Source: Musicola paradisiaca NCPPB 2511 (GTDB lineage: Bacteria > Pseudomonadota > Gammaproteobacteria > Enterobacterales > Enterobacteriaceae). From it: a stretch of DNA of 64,000 nt. Positions 54,046-64,000 of this stretch are shown here, in pieces. The position numbers and the translations under genes are program-made. The notes below the pieces were generated by a model that was given only the letters and a program-made list of their open reading frames with translations, searched no databases and was not told the DNA's origin. Where the stretch lies: the NCBI RefSeq assembly GCF_000400505.1, contig NZ_CM001857.1:267809-331808 (forward strand), written 5' to 3'. Numbering within the stretch: the first letter of the stretch is position 1; every line of letters begins with the position of its first letter.

Positions 54046-56493
54046 ATGAACTCTCCATTTATCTACAACTCACCAACGCTTAGCGTGGATGCATTGAAGC
54101 ACTCCATCGCTTACAAACTGATGTTCACCGTCGGCAAGGATCCCAGCGTGGCCAGCAAGCACGACTGGCTGAACGCGACGGTGCTGGCGGTGCGGGATCG
54201 CATGGTGGAACGCTGGTTGCGTTCCAATCGCGCGCAGTTGTCCCAGGATGTTCGGCAGGTGTACTACCTGTCGATGGAGTTTCTGCTGGGGCGAACGTTG
54301 TCGAATGCGCTGCTGGCGATGGGCATGTTCGACGATCTGAAACTGGCGCTGGACGCCATGGGGCTGGATCTGAACGAGCTACTGGAGGAAGAGGACGATC
54401 CCGGTCTGGGCAATGGCGGCCTGGGGCGGTTGGCGGCCTGTTTTCTCGATTCGCTGGCGACCATGGCGTTGCCGGGACGCGGTTACGGTATCCGCTATGA
54501 ATACGGCATGTTCAAGCAGAACATCGTTGAGGGTAAGCAGGCGGAATCGCCGGATTACTGGCTGGAATACGGCAACCCTTGGGAGTTTGCGCGGCACAGC
54601 ACCCGCTACAAGATTCGGTTTGGCGGGCGTATTCAGCAGGAAGGCAGCAAGACTCGCTGGCTGGAAACCGAAGAGATCGTGGCCTGCGCCTACGATCAAA
54701 TCATTCCCGGGTTCGATACCGACGCTACCAATACCTTGCGGCTGTGGGCGGCGCAGGCCAGTAACGAAATCAACCTCGGTAAGTTCAATCAGGGCGACTA
54801 CTTTGCCGCAGTACAGGATAAGAACCACTCGGAAAACGTATCCCGTGTGCTCTATCCGGATGATTCCACCTATTCCGGCCGCGAGTTGCGTCTGCGCCAG
54901 GAGTATTTTTTGGTATCCGCTACGGTACAGGACATCCTGAGCCGCCATTGGATGATGCACAAAACTTACGACAACCTGGCGGAGAAATTCGCTATCCATC
55001 TGAACGACACCCATCCGGTGCTGGCGATCCCGGAGTTGATGCGGTTGCTGATCGACGAGCATAAGTTCAAATGGGATGCGGCCTGGAAGGTGGTGACTCA
55101 GGTGTTCTCCTACACCAACCACACGCTGATGGGAGAAGCGCTGGAAACCTGGTCGGTGGAGATGTTGGGTAATATTCTGCCCCGCCATCTGCAACTGATT
55201 TTTGAGATCAACGAACGTTTTCTCGAAGAGGTACAAGCGCGTTTCCCTAATGAGCGCGACCTGTTGAAACGGGTGTCGGTCATTGATGAAGACCATGGAC
55301 GCAAGGTGCGTATGGCCTGGCTGGCGGTGATTTGCAGCCACAAAGTTAACGGGGTTTCGCAACTGCATACCGACTTGATGGTGCAGTCGCTGTTTGCGGA
55401 TTTCGCCCGCCTTTATCCTGAACGGTTTTGCAACAAAACCAACGGCGTCACGCCGCGGCGTTGGCTGGCGTTGGCCAATCCCTGGTTGTCGAAGGTACTG
55501 GACGACGCCATCGGCCATAACTGGCGCACCGACCTGAGCCAACTGGAGGATCTCAAACCGAATATCGATTTTCCGGCATTCCTGCAAAAGGTGCGTAACG
55601 CCAAACGGGAGAACAAAAAACGCCTGGCTATCTATATTGCCCAGCATCTGGATGTGGTGGTGGATCCCAATGCGCTGTTCGACGTACAGATCAAACGTAT
55701 CCACGAATACAAGCGTCAACTGCTTAACGTGTTGCACTTGATCACGCTCTACAACCGCATCAAGGACGACCCCAGCCTGGATCGCGTGCCGCGTGTGGCG
55801 ATCTTTGCCGGCAAAGCGGCATCGGCGTACTACATGGCGAAGCACATCATCCACTTGATTAACGATGTGGCCAAAGTGGTGAACAACGATCCGGCGGTAA
55901 AAGACAAACTGAAGATCGTGTTTATTCCCAACTACGGCGTCAGTCTGGCGCAGATCATCATTCCGGCGGCGGATTTGTCCGAGCAGATCTCGCTGGCGGG
56001 CACCGAGGCGTCCGGCACCAGCAACATGAAATTCGCCCTCAACGGCGCGCTGACCATCGGCACGCTGGATGGCGCCAATGTCGAGATGCGCGAACGGGTG
56101 GGAGATGACAACATCTTCATTTTCGGTAATACGACGGAGCAAGTGGAGGAACTGCGGCGCAATGGCTACAACCCGCGCGATTTCTACAATCAGGATGATG
56201 AACTGCACCGGGTGCTGACGCAGATCGCCACCGGCGTCTTCAGCCCGGATGATCCGCATCGTTATGCCGACCTGTTTGATTCACTGGTTAACTTCGGCGA
56301 TCACTATCAGCTGTTGGCAGACTACCGTAGCTATGTGGATACCCATGACAAGGTAGACGACATCTATCGGGACGAGGACGAATGGACGCGACGCACGCTC
56401 TACAATATCGCCAACATGGGGTATTTTTCGGCGGATCGCACCATTCAGGAATACGCCGACGAGATCTGGAATATTAAACCGATCCGGCTGTAA
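54046..56493 (+). CDS. glgP: GlgP glycogen phosphorylase
   Basis: An 815-residue GT35 phosphorylase, the length of E. coli GlgP, releasing glucose-1-phosphate from glycogen. [20 protein letters not shown] is in the N-terminal half, and the pyridoxal-phosphate Lys is residue 662 in [14 protein letters not shown]. The regulatory N-terminal phosphorylation region of the eukaryotic enzyme is absent, as usual in bacteria. It ends the glg operon and is followed by a terminator. Confidence 0.97.
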   Translation: MNSPFIYNSPTLSVDALKHSIAYKLMFTVGKDPSVASKHDWLNATVLAVRDRMVERWLRSNRAQLSQDVRQVYYLSMEFLLGRTLSNALLAMGMFDDLKLALDAMGLDLNELLEEEDDPGLGNGGLGRLAACFLDSLATMALPGRGYGIRYEYGMFKQNIVEGKQAESPDYWLEYGNPWEFARHSTRYKIRFGGRIQQEGSKTRWLETEEIVACAYDQIIPGFDTDATNTLRLWAAQASNEINLGKFNQGDYFAAVQDKNHSENVSRVLYPDDSTYSGRELRLRQEYFLVSATVQDILSRHWMMHKTYDNLAEKFAIHLNDTHPVLAIPELMRLLIDEHKFKWDAAWKVVTQVFSYTNHTLMGEALETWSVEMLGNILPRHLQLIFEINERFLEEVQARFPNERDLLKRVSVIDEDHGRKVRMAWLAVICSHKVNGVSQLHTDLMVQSLFADFARLYPERFCNKTNGVTPRRWLALANPWLSKVLDDAIGHNWRTDLSQLEDLKPNIDFPAFLQKVRNAKRENKKRLAIYIAQHLDVVVDPNALFDVQIKRIHEYKRQLLNVLHLITLYNRIKDDPSLDRVPRVAIFAGKAASAYYMAKHIIHLINDVAKVVNNDPAVKDKLKIVFIPNYGVSLAQIIIPAADLSEQISLAGTEASGTSNMKFALNGALTIGTLDGANVEMRERVGDDNIFIFGNTTEQVEELRRNGYNPRDFYNQDDELHRVLTQIATGVFSPDDPHRYADLFDSLVNFGDHYQLLADYRSYVDTHDKVDDIYRDEDEWTRRTLYNIANMGYFSADRTIQEYADEIWNIKPIRL

Positions 56494-56510
56494 GCGGGCA
56501 AAGTGAACGA

Positions 56511-56538
56511 CAAGGGGCCGCAAGGCCCCTGTTTTTTT
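56511..56538 (+). terminator. glg operon terminator
   Basis: A 7-bp stem AGGGGCC / GGCCCCT with loop GCAA, then G and seven T (56532-56538), 17 nt after the glgP stop. Confidence 0.9.
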
Positions 56539-56570
56539 GGCGTTCTGGTGTGTCGTCGCTGTTGCCGGGC

Positions 56571-57482
56571 TTATTCGCACGCTTCCAGCTCGCCGGCCGT
56601 CGTCAGGCGGTAGCGGACACCGGCCCTGACGCCGTCTTCCCCTTCGTAAATGACCCGAAAGCGGGTGCGGACGCCGTCGTGATAAGTGACGGCGGCGCAA
56701 CCGCCTTGACCGAGCTGCAGGGTCATCATGCTGCCGACTACCACCACAACGCTATCGGCGCCGCAGGCGGTGACGGAAAGCTGCTCGCCGGTTGCCGCGA
56801 TATGGGCGCTATCGCCAAGACTGTGCAGGCAACACATATCTCCGGCGCTGACGATCCGATCCCGGTCGCCGGTGCCGCTGATGTAGGTGCGCGAGCCGGT
56901 ACTGGCGATGTGGCTGCCATGTCCGTCGCTGACGATTTTGACGGCATTGCCGCTATTGGCGATACGGGCGCGCTCGCCCAATGCGCCGATACGGCTGTTC
57001 GGGCCGGTGTTGCCGATATGGGCGGCACATCCCGCGCTGACCAGTTGGCAGGCATAACCGGTGCTGGCGATACGGTGGTGCTCCCCCTGACAACCGATGA
57101 GGTTGCCGTCTCCGGCGGAAGCGAGCCGTCCCTGCGGCGACGCGCTGCCGATGCGCTGGTCTGAGGCGCTGACGGCCAGCGTGTACGGGCCGTTCTCCGT
57201 GATGTCCGGCGTGTTTTGCGCCGCCGCTACGGTTGTGGACAGCAACTGCGCCAGCAAAGAACGGGTGGCCGCCAGTTCCTGACGCACAAAAAACGGCTGG
57301 CTGAAATGTTGGGCATAGCTGTAGTCCACCAGACTCTCCATCCACTCGCGGTAGCCGTCATGCAGCAGCGCATCGTGAAGCTGCGGGTAATGTGCGCCCT
57401 GAGGGAAACGGCGCAGAAACCAGCGGTAAATCTGCGGGCTGACCTTTAGCCGGTGCAGGTGGCGTCGGGTGATTGGATTCAT
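56571..57482 (-). CDS. ydhT: YdhT, nonapeptide-repeat protein
   Basis: A 303-residue protein at the place of ydhT, the last gene of the ydhYVWXUT operon (E. coli YdhT 270 aa). Residues about 1-95 are non-repetitive and helical in character. From about residue 102 to 250, at least 15 consecutive nine-residue units follow the pattern [ILV]-x-x-x-G-x-x-x-x, for example IASTGYACQ, IGNTGPNSR, IANSGNAVK, IASTGSRTY and ISGTGDRDR. Such regular units with a buried aliphatic residue suggest a beta-solenoid. There is no signal peptide and no cofactor motif. Function unknown; a scaffold or chaperone role for the redox enzyme is inference. Confidence 0.82.
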   Translation of the reverse strand: MNPITRRHLHRLKVSPQIYRWFLRRFPQGAHYPQLHDALLHDGYREWMESLVDYSYAQHFSQPFFVRQELAATRSLLAQLLSTTVAAAQNTPDITENGPYTLAVSASDQRIGSASPQGRLASAGDGNLIGCQGEHHRIASTGYACQLVSAGCAAHIGNTGPNSRIGALGERARIANSGNAVKIVSDGHGSHIASTGSRTYISGTGDRDRIVSAGDMCCLHSLGDSAHIAATGEQLSVTACGADSVVVVVGSMMTLQLGQGGCAAVTYHDGVRTRFRVIYEGEDGVRAGVRYRLTTAGELEACE

Positions 57483-57498
57483 GCGCGCCTCCGGGCCG

Positions 57499-58278
57499 TC
57501 AGTGGCGGTGATAGCCGTCGATCATGCTGCGAAATGTCTGGGTCGGGGTGCGCCCGGTGGTGCACAGATAGAGATGCCCCACGATGAAAAAGACGCTGAC
57601 CACCGCCAGCAGCGCGTGCAATTGCAACAGCCAGTAGGGAGAGAGCGCCGCAGGCAGCCATTCGGGGTGTTGCAGCAGGACGCCGGTCAACAACAGCAGC
57701 GGCAGCAAACCGTACATCACCCCCAGATAGGCGGCTTGTTGCAACGGGTTGAACTTGCAGTGGCGTGTGGCCGGGAATGGGTGGTCTTCGCCGCGGATAA
57801 TGCCGTAGAGATAGAACCTGACCTGCTTCATTGCCCGCGGCTTCCAGCCTTGCGGCTCGATGACATAGTGGCGCCCGTTGCCGCCCAGGGCATTAATACT
57901 GACGAACAGCAGCCAGTCGGCCAGCAGCAGGTAGCCGCACAACGCATGCAGGGAAACCAGACGGGCGGTATCGTCGGGCGAGGCCAGCGCAAAGTGGTTG
58001 ATGGCGCCGCTAAGCAGCAACAGCAGAAACAGCAGCGCGTTGCTCCAGTGCCAGAGCCGAACCGCACCGGAATAGAGGTAAATTTTCTCTTCGTGCCCGG
58101 CTGGATGCGGCCTGGCGAAGCGGTAGCGCAGCACGCCGTGCAGGGCGAGAACGCCCAGCATGCCCGCCAGCGCGAGACCCGCCAGGATCAGCAGCGTCGG
58201 CCAGTGGTCGGGGGTGTAGCGCGTCACGTAACCGGCGAGTTGCGCCTGAAACTGTTCTGCGTGGGGCAGGGTATTCAT
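57499..58278 (-). CDS. ydhU: YdhU, membrane cytochrome b subunit
   Basis: A 259-residue cytochrome b of the PhsC/YdhU type (thiosulfate-reductase-like), with four or more membrane helices. Likely haem-ligand histidines are in VRLWHWSNALLFLLLL, NHFALASPDD, LHALCGYLLLADWL and LLQLHALLAVVSVFFIVGHL. It would exchange electrons between quinone and the iron-sulfur subunit YdhX. Its start overlaps the ydhX stop by 4 bp; ydhT follows 16 bp after its stop. Confidence 0.9.
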   Translation of the reverse strand: MNTLPHAEQFQAQLAGYVTRYTPDHWPTLLILAGLALAGMLGVLALHGVLRYRFARPHPAGHEEKIYLYSGAVRLWHWSNALLFLLLLLSGAINHFALASPDDTARLVSLHALCGYLLLADWLLFVSINALGGNGRHYVIEPQGWKPRAMKQVRFYLYGIIRGEDHPFPATRHCKFNPLQQAAYLGVMYGLLPLLLLTGVLLQHPEWLPAALSPYWLLQLHALLAVVSVFFIVGHLYLCTTGRTPTQTFRSMIDGYHRH

Positions 58279-58946
58279 GCTTTAACCTCCTCTGCCGAAT
58301 GTGGGCCGGGGCGACGGTAAACATGCGCTTCCCCGGCGCCGGGGAGCTGATACCGATAGTAATCGTGGGTTTTCAGCCAGCGCTGTATCGGTTCACTATC
58401 TTCTCGGCCGAAAAGCAGCGCCTGCTGCGGGCACGCGCTGACGCAGATGGGGGGGAAGCCCTTGCTGAGCCGGGATTCGAAGCAGAAATCGCACTTATCC
58501 GCCACATGGGTGACGGGGTTGAGGTAGCGCACCTGATACGGGCAGGCGGAAATACAGTAGCTACAGCCGATGCAGGTAGGGCGGTTGACCCGGACGATGC
58601 CGGTGGCCTGATCCCGGTAGGAGGCGCCGGTCGGGCAGACGGTGATGCACGGCGCCTCTTCGCAGTGTTGGCAGGCATAGCGAAAAAAGTGGTACTGGTT
58701 GCCCTGATCCGGCGGCGTTAACGGAATATGGGCGATACTCATGCGCGCCATGCCTTCCGGAACATCGTTCACCTTGCGGCAGGCGGTGACGCACAGATTA
58801 CAACCGTTGCACAGCGTTTCATCATGAATCATGGCATAACGCACCGCTTTGCCTTTTTCCGTGCCCGCCAGCGTGGAGAACAGCGGCGCGCTGAAAAAAA
58901 CTACCGATCCCATGCCAAGGACGAACTTACGGCGTGAGCATGTCAT
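58275..58946 (-). CDS. ydhX: YdhX, Tat-exported four-cluster ferredoxin subunit
   Basis: A 223-residue protein (E. coli 222) with a twin-arginine signal: SRRKFVLGMGSVVFFSAP at residues 4-21. Four 4Fe-4S cysteine sets of the DmsB/NrfC type are visible: CNGCNLCVTACR, CQHCEEAPCITVCP, CIGCSYCISACP and CDFCFESR...CVSACP. It is thus a periplasmic electron-transfer subunit. The ATG at 58946 has GGAGG 8 nt upstream; a longer in-frame reading to 59042 would displace the Tat signal. Confidence 0.92.
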   Translation of the reverse strand: MTCSRRKFVLGMGSVVFFSAPLFSTLAGTEKGKAVRYAMIHDETLCNGCNLCVTACRKVNDVPEGMARMSIAHIPLTPPDQGNQYHFFRYACQHCEEAPCITVCPTGASYRDQATGIVRVNRPTCIGCSYCISACPYQVRYLNPVTHVADKCDFCFESRLSKGFPPICVSACPQQALLFGREDSEPIQRWLKTHDYYRYQLPGAGEAHVYRRPGPHSAEEVKA

Positions 58947-59028
58947 CTGCCTGGCCTCCCGAGGTTTATCTGGTGTGAAAAAAAACGACGTCCCTGCCGT
59001 GGAAAAAGTCTGGCGCTGCGGCCTGTCG

Positions 59029-59715
59029 CTATGGGTTTTCATACTGTTCGACCTCCAGCCATTCGCACAGCCCCTGTGCTTTGCCGCTGCTCATGAAGCG
59101 ATCGCTGTACAGGTAAACGGTGCCGTTGGACGCCAGCACCGTATGAATGTCCCTGAATTCATCTGTGCGGGCGATGGCGGCCAGCGCACTGTCGATAGTG
59201 GCGTTGTCCAGGTTGTAAGGCGCGAGTTGCAGCATGCGTAGTTGATAGGGGCGCGGGTAGGTGCGGCACTCGAACCGGACGCTTTCTGCCACCGTGCGAC
59301 AGATGTCCTGGTGCCGGATGCACGCCAGTATGCGGGCATAGTTGTCGCTGATGCTCCGACCTGAGTAGTAATACGCCTCTTCATCCTGCGCGATGCAACG
59401 GATGTCTGTGCAGGCTTCGCTGGCCTGTATTTCCGCCAACTGCTGCGCCGCCTGTTCCGGCGTCAGCGCGAAAGGCGGCTCGGCCAGCGTGCTGCGGGCG
59501 ACCAGTTCCTCGCGGAGCGACGACTGGCGGATGTATTCCGCCAGCGCCATGAACGCGGGCAACGGTTCGTCCGTTGACGGCGGTACTTCGGCCGGCGTCG
59601 CCGTCGGCCGCTGTGCGTGCTGCGAGAAGGGTAACAACAGCCGGCGCAGGCCGGGATCCGCGACGCTGTCCGGCGGCGTTTCGCAGGCATCGTTGTGATG
59701 TTCGCTGTTCATCAT
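59029..59715 (-). CDS. ydhW: YdhW, uncharacterised subunit of the ydh operon
   Basis: A 228-residue protein (E. coli YdhW 215 aa) lying between ydhV and ydhX. No cofactor-binding motif or signal peptide is visible. Regions such as PALMALAEYIRQ-like LPAFMALAEYIRQSSLREEL and the late LQLAPYNLDNATIDSALAAI and VLASNGTVYLYSDRF read as a folded cytoplasmic protein. Assignment rests mainly on operon position and length. Two ATGs (59715 and 59712) are possible starts, with CAGGAG ahead. Confidence 0.82.
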   Translation of the reverse strand: MMNSEHHNDACETPPDSVADPGLRRLLLPFSQHAQRPTATPAEVPPSTDEPLPAFMALAEYIRQSSLREELVARSTLAEPPFALTPEQAAQQLAEIQASEACTDIRCIAQDEEAYYYSGRSISDNYARILACIRHQDICRTVAESVRFECRTYPRPYQLRMLQLAPYNLDNATIDSALAAIARTDEFRDIHTVLASNGTVYLYSDRFMSSGKAQGLCEWLEVEQYENP

Positions 59716-59733
59716 CGTGCTCCTGCCGTGCGG

Positions 59734-61839
<2,106 letters not shown>

Positions 61840-61895
61840 TTATTTTCCTGCGCATGAGGTTGAATTCATCGGTAAATAGCGGTACTGAACAGCGG

Positions 61896-62525
61896 TCATA
61901 CCGTAATATCTTTCCATTCAATAATACTGAGCGCGCCGGTAGGACACGCGGCGGCGCATTCTCCGCACAGAATACATTTACCGGATTTCTTTATCTGGGG
62001 GTTCACCGTCGCCATCATCCAGGGGCATGAAGACGTACAGGCGGCGCAACCAATACAGCGTTTGGTATCCACACTGATGCAGCCATATTCCGGATTATAG
62101 GAAATAACATTCAGCGGGCAGGCTTTCATACATTGTGGGTCTTTACATTGGCGACAGGTATCGGTGGTGAAATTCAAATCGCCATATAATCCGCCGCCGG
62201 ATCCAATGCCTTTATCGCCGAAAAAGAAATGGCGATGAATTTTAACCCGGGAAAAGAAAGAACCGACGCTGCCGTCATTGACGGTGGTGCAGATGGTTTC
62301 ACAGCGGTGACAGCCGGTGCAGCGAGCGCGTTTCGTGACCAGAACGCCTTTGGGCGTGGTCGTCAGCCCGACACGGCCGCTGCTGATGTCTTCCTGTCTA
62401 CACCCCAGCAGGGACAAGAGTGCCGGAGCGATAGTGATACCCGCCAGACCTTTACTGGAAATCCGCAGAAATTCCAGCCTCGTTAACCCCAGAGTCAATA
62501 TAGGACGTTCAACCTGATTAGACAT
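61896..62525 (-). CDS. ydhY: YdhY, iron-sulfur electron-transfer subunit
   Basis: A 209-residue ferredoxin-like protein (E. coli 208) heading the ydh operon. Four cysteine sets: CTGCHRCETICT, CRQCKDPQCMKACP, CIGCAACTSSCP and CILCGECAAACP. The N-terminus LTRLEFLRISSKGLAG is hydrophobic but lacks a twin arginine (T-R-L-E-F), so Tat export is not assured; YdhY and YdhV may act in the cytoplasm and YdhX in the periplasm. In E. coli the operon is FNR-activated and repressed by nitrate regulators (known); I found no clear FNR palindrome upstream. Confidence 0.93.
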   Translation of the reverse strand: MSNQVERPILTLGLTRLEFLRISSKGLAGITIAPALLSLLGCRQEDISSGRVGLTTTPKGVLVTKRARCTGCHRCETICTTVNDGSVGSFFSRVKIHRHFFFGDKGIGSGGGLYGDLNFTTDTCRQCKDPQCMKACPLNVISYNPEYGCISVDTKRCIGCAACTSSCPWMMATVNPQIKKSGKCILCGECAAACPTGALSIIEWKDITV

Positions 62526-62579
62526 TTAATTCTCATCCTCCACAGACAGCATGAATTTTGCGTGGCGATAAATACAGGC

Positions 62580-62613
62580 GAATCGAATGTTTTATAGAAT
62601 CGAATATTTTATA
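62580..62613. repeat. 17-bp tandem direct repeat upstream of ydhY
   Basis: GAATCGAATGTTTTATA (62580-62596) is followed at once by GAATCGAATATTTTATA (62597-62613), one mismatch. On the minus strand each copy begins TATAAAA. They lie 55-88 bp before the ydhY start and may be operator or promoter sequence. Confidence 0.8.
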
Positions 62614-62699
62614 CGGGAATATTATTTTTTATTGTCGTTGTATATTTTATTTTATATCGACGTGGGTGCTTTATTTATTCCCTGTGTTATAGCTGGTTA

Positions 62700-62827
62700 T
62701 TATATCCGTCATGCTTCACGTTGCAGGTATGTTGACAATATTGATTATCCGAGTGATTTACCGGAGTAAGCTCATCGGGGTTAACACATTTGTCGCCTTC
62801 CTGTCATTCGAATTATTTAGGATATAT
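62700..62827. repeat. Degenerate ERIC element
   Basis: About 128 bp related to the element at 19132. Shared parts include the opening CCGTCATGCTTCACGTTGCAG, here degraded in one base, the centre GATTTACCGGAGTAAGCTCA and the end CATTCGAATTATTTAGGATA. It has diverged more than the first copy. Confidence 0.75.
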
Positions 62828-63184
62828 CTCCTGTCAGACAATGAATGATCATATACCGTCTGTCAGTATGCTTATGGTTATTTTATGGTTCAGGGTAATA
62901 TAATTAATAACCGTGTTAATAGTAGTGTCTGAAAATTACTCAATCTGTGATTCAGATCTTATTAGCTTGTCTTTTATTTAATTTTATAGCGAACTGATTT
63001 TTATTCTTATCTGGAAGATAAAATATTAAAAATAAAATATGATCTTGTCGCCAGATCAATTTATGGAAATATTCATGGAGTGCAGTCCTGATAATAAATC
63101 ATTCGAACATAATGCTGTTGCAGGGCTGATGAGGGGGATGTTTGATCCAGAGGATATTCGACAATATTGCCGGTTCGACACGGG
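62828..63184. other. AT-rich intergenic stretch between ydhY and glpD
   Basis: Markedly AT-rich sequence with no gene that I can support. Short frames at 62587-62769 and 63039-63239 overlap repeats or the glpD terminator and have no ribosome binding site. Confidence 0.5.
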
Positions 63185-63217
63185 AAAAATGCAGGGTGCC
63201 CGGTGCCGGGCGCCCTG
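63185..63217 (-). terminator. glpD terminator
   Basis: An 11-bp stem AGGGTGCCCGG / CCGGGCGCCCT with one G-U pair. On the minus strand GCA and five T (A-run 63185-63189) follow, 19 nt past the glpD stop. Confidence 0.8.
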
Positions 63218-63235
63218 TAACCGCGAGGCGCGGCG

Positions 63236-64000
63236 TTAGCTTGCTTGCGCCAGTTGGCTGCGGTAGCGATCCAGCCATTCGGAAACCCGCTGTTGCTGCG
63301 TTTCGTCCAGCCACATGCCCAGCTTGGTGCGGCGCCAGATGGCATCTTCCAGCGTCACGACCCATTCGTGTTCCACCAGATAGCGCAGCTCGGCTTCATA
63401 CAGGTTATGGCCGAAATGCTCGCCCAGTTCAGCCACGCCGTTCGCCTGCGCAAGGATTTTTTCGCTGTGGCTGCCGTAAGTGCGGCTGTAGCGACGCGCC
63501 AGCGCTTCCGGCAGATTGTGGCGGCGACGCAGCGCGGCGGCGTAATCATCGCGGGAGCCCTTGATATCGCCGCCCGGCAGGACGGTTTGACGGGTCCAGG
63601 CTTTGCCGGCGTGCGGGAAGTATTGCCCCAGTTTTTCCAGCGCGTGTTCCGCCAGTTTGCGGTAGGTGGTCAGCTTGCCGCCGAAGACCGACAGCAACGG
63701 CGCGCGGCCGTTATCATCGGCGACGGACAGCGTGTAATCGCGGGTAATGGCCTGCGGCGAGTCTGATTCGTCGTCGCACAGCGGGCGAACGCCGGAATAG
63801 CTCCACACGATGTCTTCCCGCGTGAGCGGTTTGCGGAAGTGATCATTGTAGACGTCCAGCAGATAACCGATCTCTTGGTCATTAATCGCCACGTCGCGCG
63901 GATCACCGTGGTATTCCACATCCGTCGTGCCGATGATCGAAAATTCATCCTGCCAGGGAATGACGAACACGATGCGGTTATCTTTATTCTGCAGGATATA
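63236..64000 (-). CDS. glpD: GlpD aerobic glycerol-3-phosphate dehydrogenase, C-terminal half (partial)
   Basis: The gene enters from beyond the right edge; about 254 codons and the stop are present. The visible part is the C-terminal half of the membrane-associated FAD enzyme that feeds electrons from glycerol-3-phosphate to ubiquinone. FVIPWQDEFSIIGTTDVEYH, VWSYSGVRPLCDDE and LLSVFGGKLTTYRKLAEHAL are typical, followed by the C-terminal cap domain with LYEAELRYLVEHEWVVTLED and RRTKLGMWL. In E. coli glpD lies next to glgP; here the ydh operon separates them. The FAD-binding start is outside the window. Confidence 0.95.
   Translation of the reverse strand, partial: YILQNKDNRIVFVIPWQDEFSIIGTTDVEYHGDPRDVAINDQEIGYLLDVYNDHFRKPLTREDIVWSYSGVRPLCDDESDSPQAITRDYTLSVADDNGRAPLLSVFGGKLTTYRKLAEHALEKLGQYFPHAGKAWTRQTVLPGGDIKGSRDDYAAALRRRHNLPEALARRYSRTYGSHSEKILAQANGVAELGEHFGHNLYEAELRYLVEHEWVVTLEDAIWRRTKLGMWLDETQQQRVSEWLDRYRSQLAQAS

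Noticed and set aside
54379-56259. A 626-codon open frame on the minus strand
   Set aside because: It lies entirely opposite glgP, which has full-length homology and catalytic residues. The frame is a by-product of codon bias in a GC-rich gene.
62587-62769. A 60-codon hydrophobic frame on the plus strand
   Set aside because: It runs into the degenerate ERIC repeat and overlaps the tandem repeat before ydhY; no ribosome binding site.
63039-63239. A 66-codon frame on the plus strand
   Set aside because: Its end is the complement of the glpD terminator; the coding potential looks accidental.

Overview
The window looks like chromosomal DNA of a soft-rot enterobacterium. The gene set, protein lengths and gene order point to Dickeya or a close relative within Pectobacteriaceae. 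Two blocks keep the order known from Escherichia coli (uvrD-corA-rarD-yigI-pldA-recQ-rhtC-rhtB-pldB-yigL and gntR/gntK/gntT-yhgN-asd-glgBXCAP), but lineage-specific cargo sits at their joints. The species call is inference; no rRNA or tRNA gene was recognised.

Layout. 1-10.8 kb: the end of uvrD, then corA with a leader peptide, a membrane protein of the AbrB family, rarD, yigI, pldA, recQ, the amino-acid exporters rhtC and rhtB, pldB and yigL. 10.9-16.7 kb: glycerol-3-phosphate uptake (glpT) divergent from the anaerobic dehydrogenase operon glpABC. 16.9-18.0 kb: the Fur-controlled small RNA RyhB and the pirin gene yhhW. 18.05-19.9 kb: a small AT-rich accessory patch with two exported proteins, a gene broken by an ERIC repeat and a 17-bp tandem repeat. 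20.4-32.9 kb: a peptide uptake and hydrolysis locus made of an OPT-family transporter, a DUF1177 protein, an AroM-family protein and dipeptidase E on one strand; a Dpp/Opp-type ABC transporter plus an M20 amidohydrolase on the other; and an IclR-type regulator. 33.0-36.3 kb: the gluconate system gntR, gntK, gntT. 36.3-39.4 kb: yhgN, asd and a metallo-beta-lactamase-fold protein. 39.8-44.7 kb: nikR, a methyltransferase and nikABC; nikC is frameshifted and no ATPase genes follow. 44.8-46.5 kb: the sensor kinase btsS without its response regulator. 47.1-56.5 kb: the glycogen operon glgBXCAP. 56.6-62.5 kb: the ydhYVWXUT redox operon, lying between glgP and glpD. 63.2-64 kb: the 3' part of glpD, running off the window.

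How the parts work together. Several regulatory circuits can be read from the DNA: a Fur box overlapping the ryhB -10; two adjoining GntR operators plus a CRP-like site before gntT; a NikR-like operator before the methyltransferase-nikABC unit; and a corL-type leader before corA. In the peptide locus both outward-reading operons carry nearly the same palindrome (GTTCC-N7-GGAAC), the probable operator of the IclR protein encoded there. The OPT operon also has a -24/-12 (sigma-54) promoter with two upstream NtrC-like sites, so the locus appears to be a nitrogen-controlled peptide-scavenging regulon whose substrate is unknown. It is the best candidate for an undescribed system here. The nik unit (methyltransferase, broken nikC, no nikDE) and the nonapeptide-repeat protein YdhT are the next most interesting.
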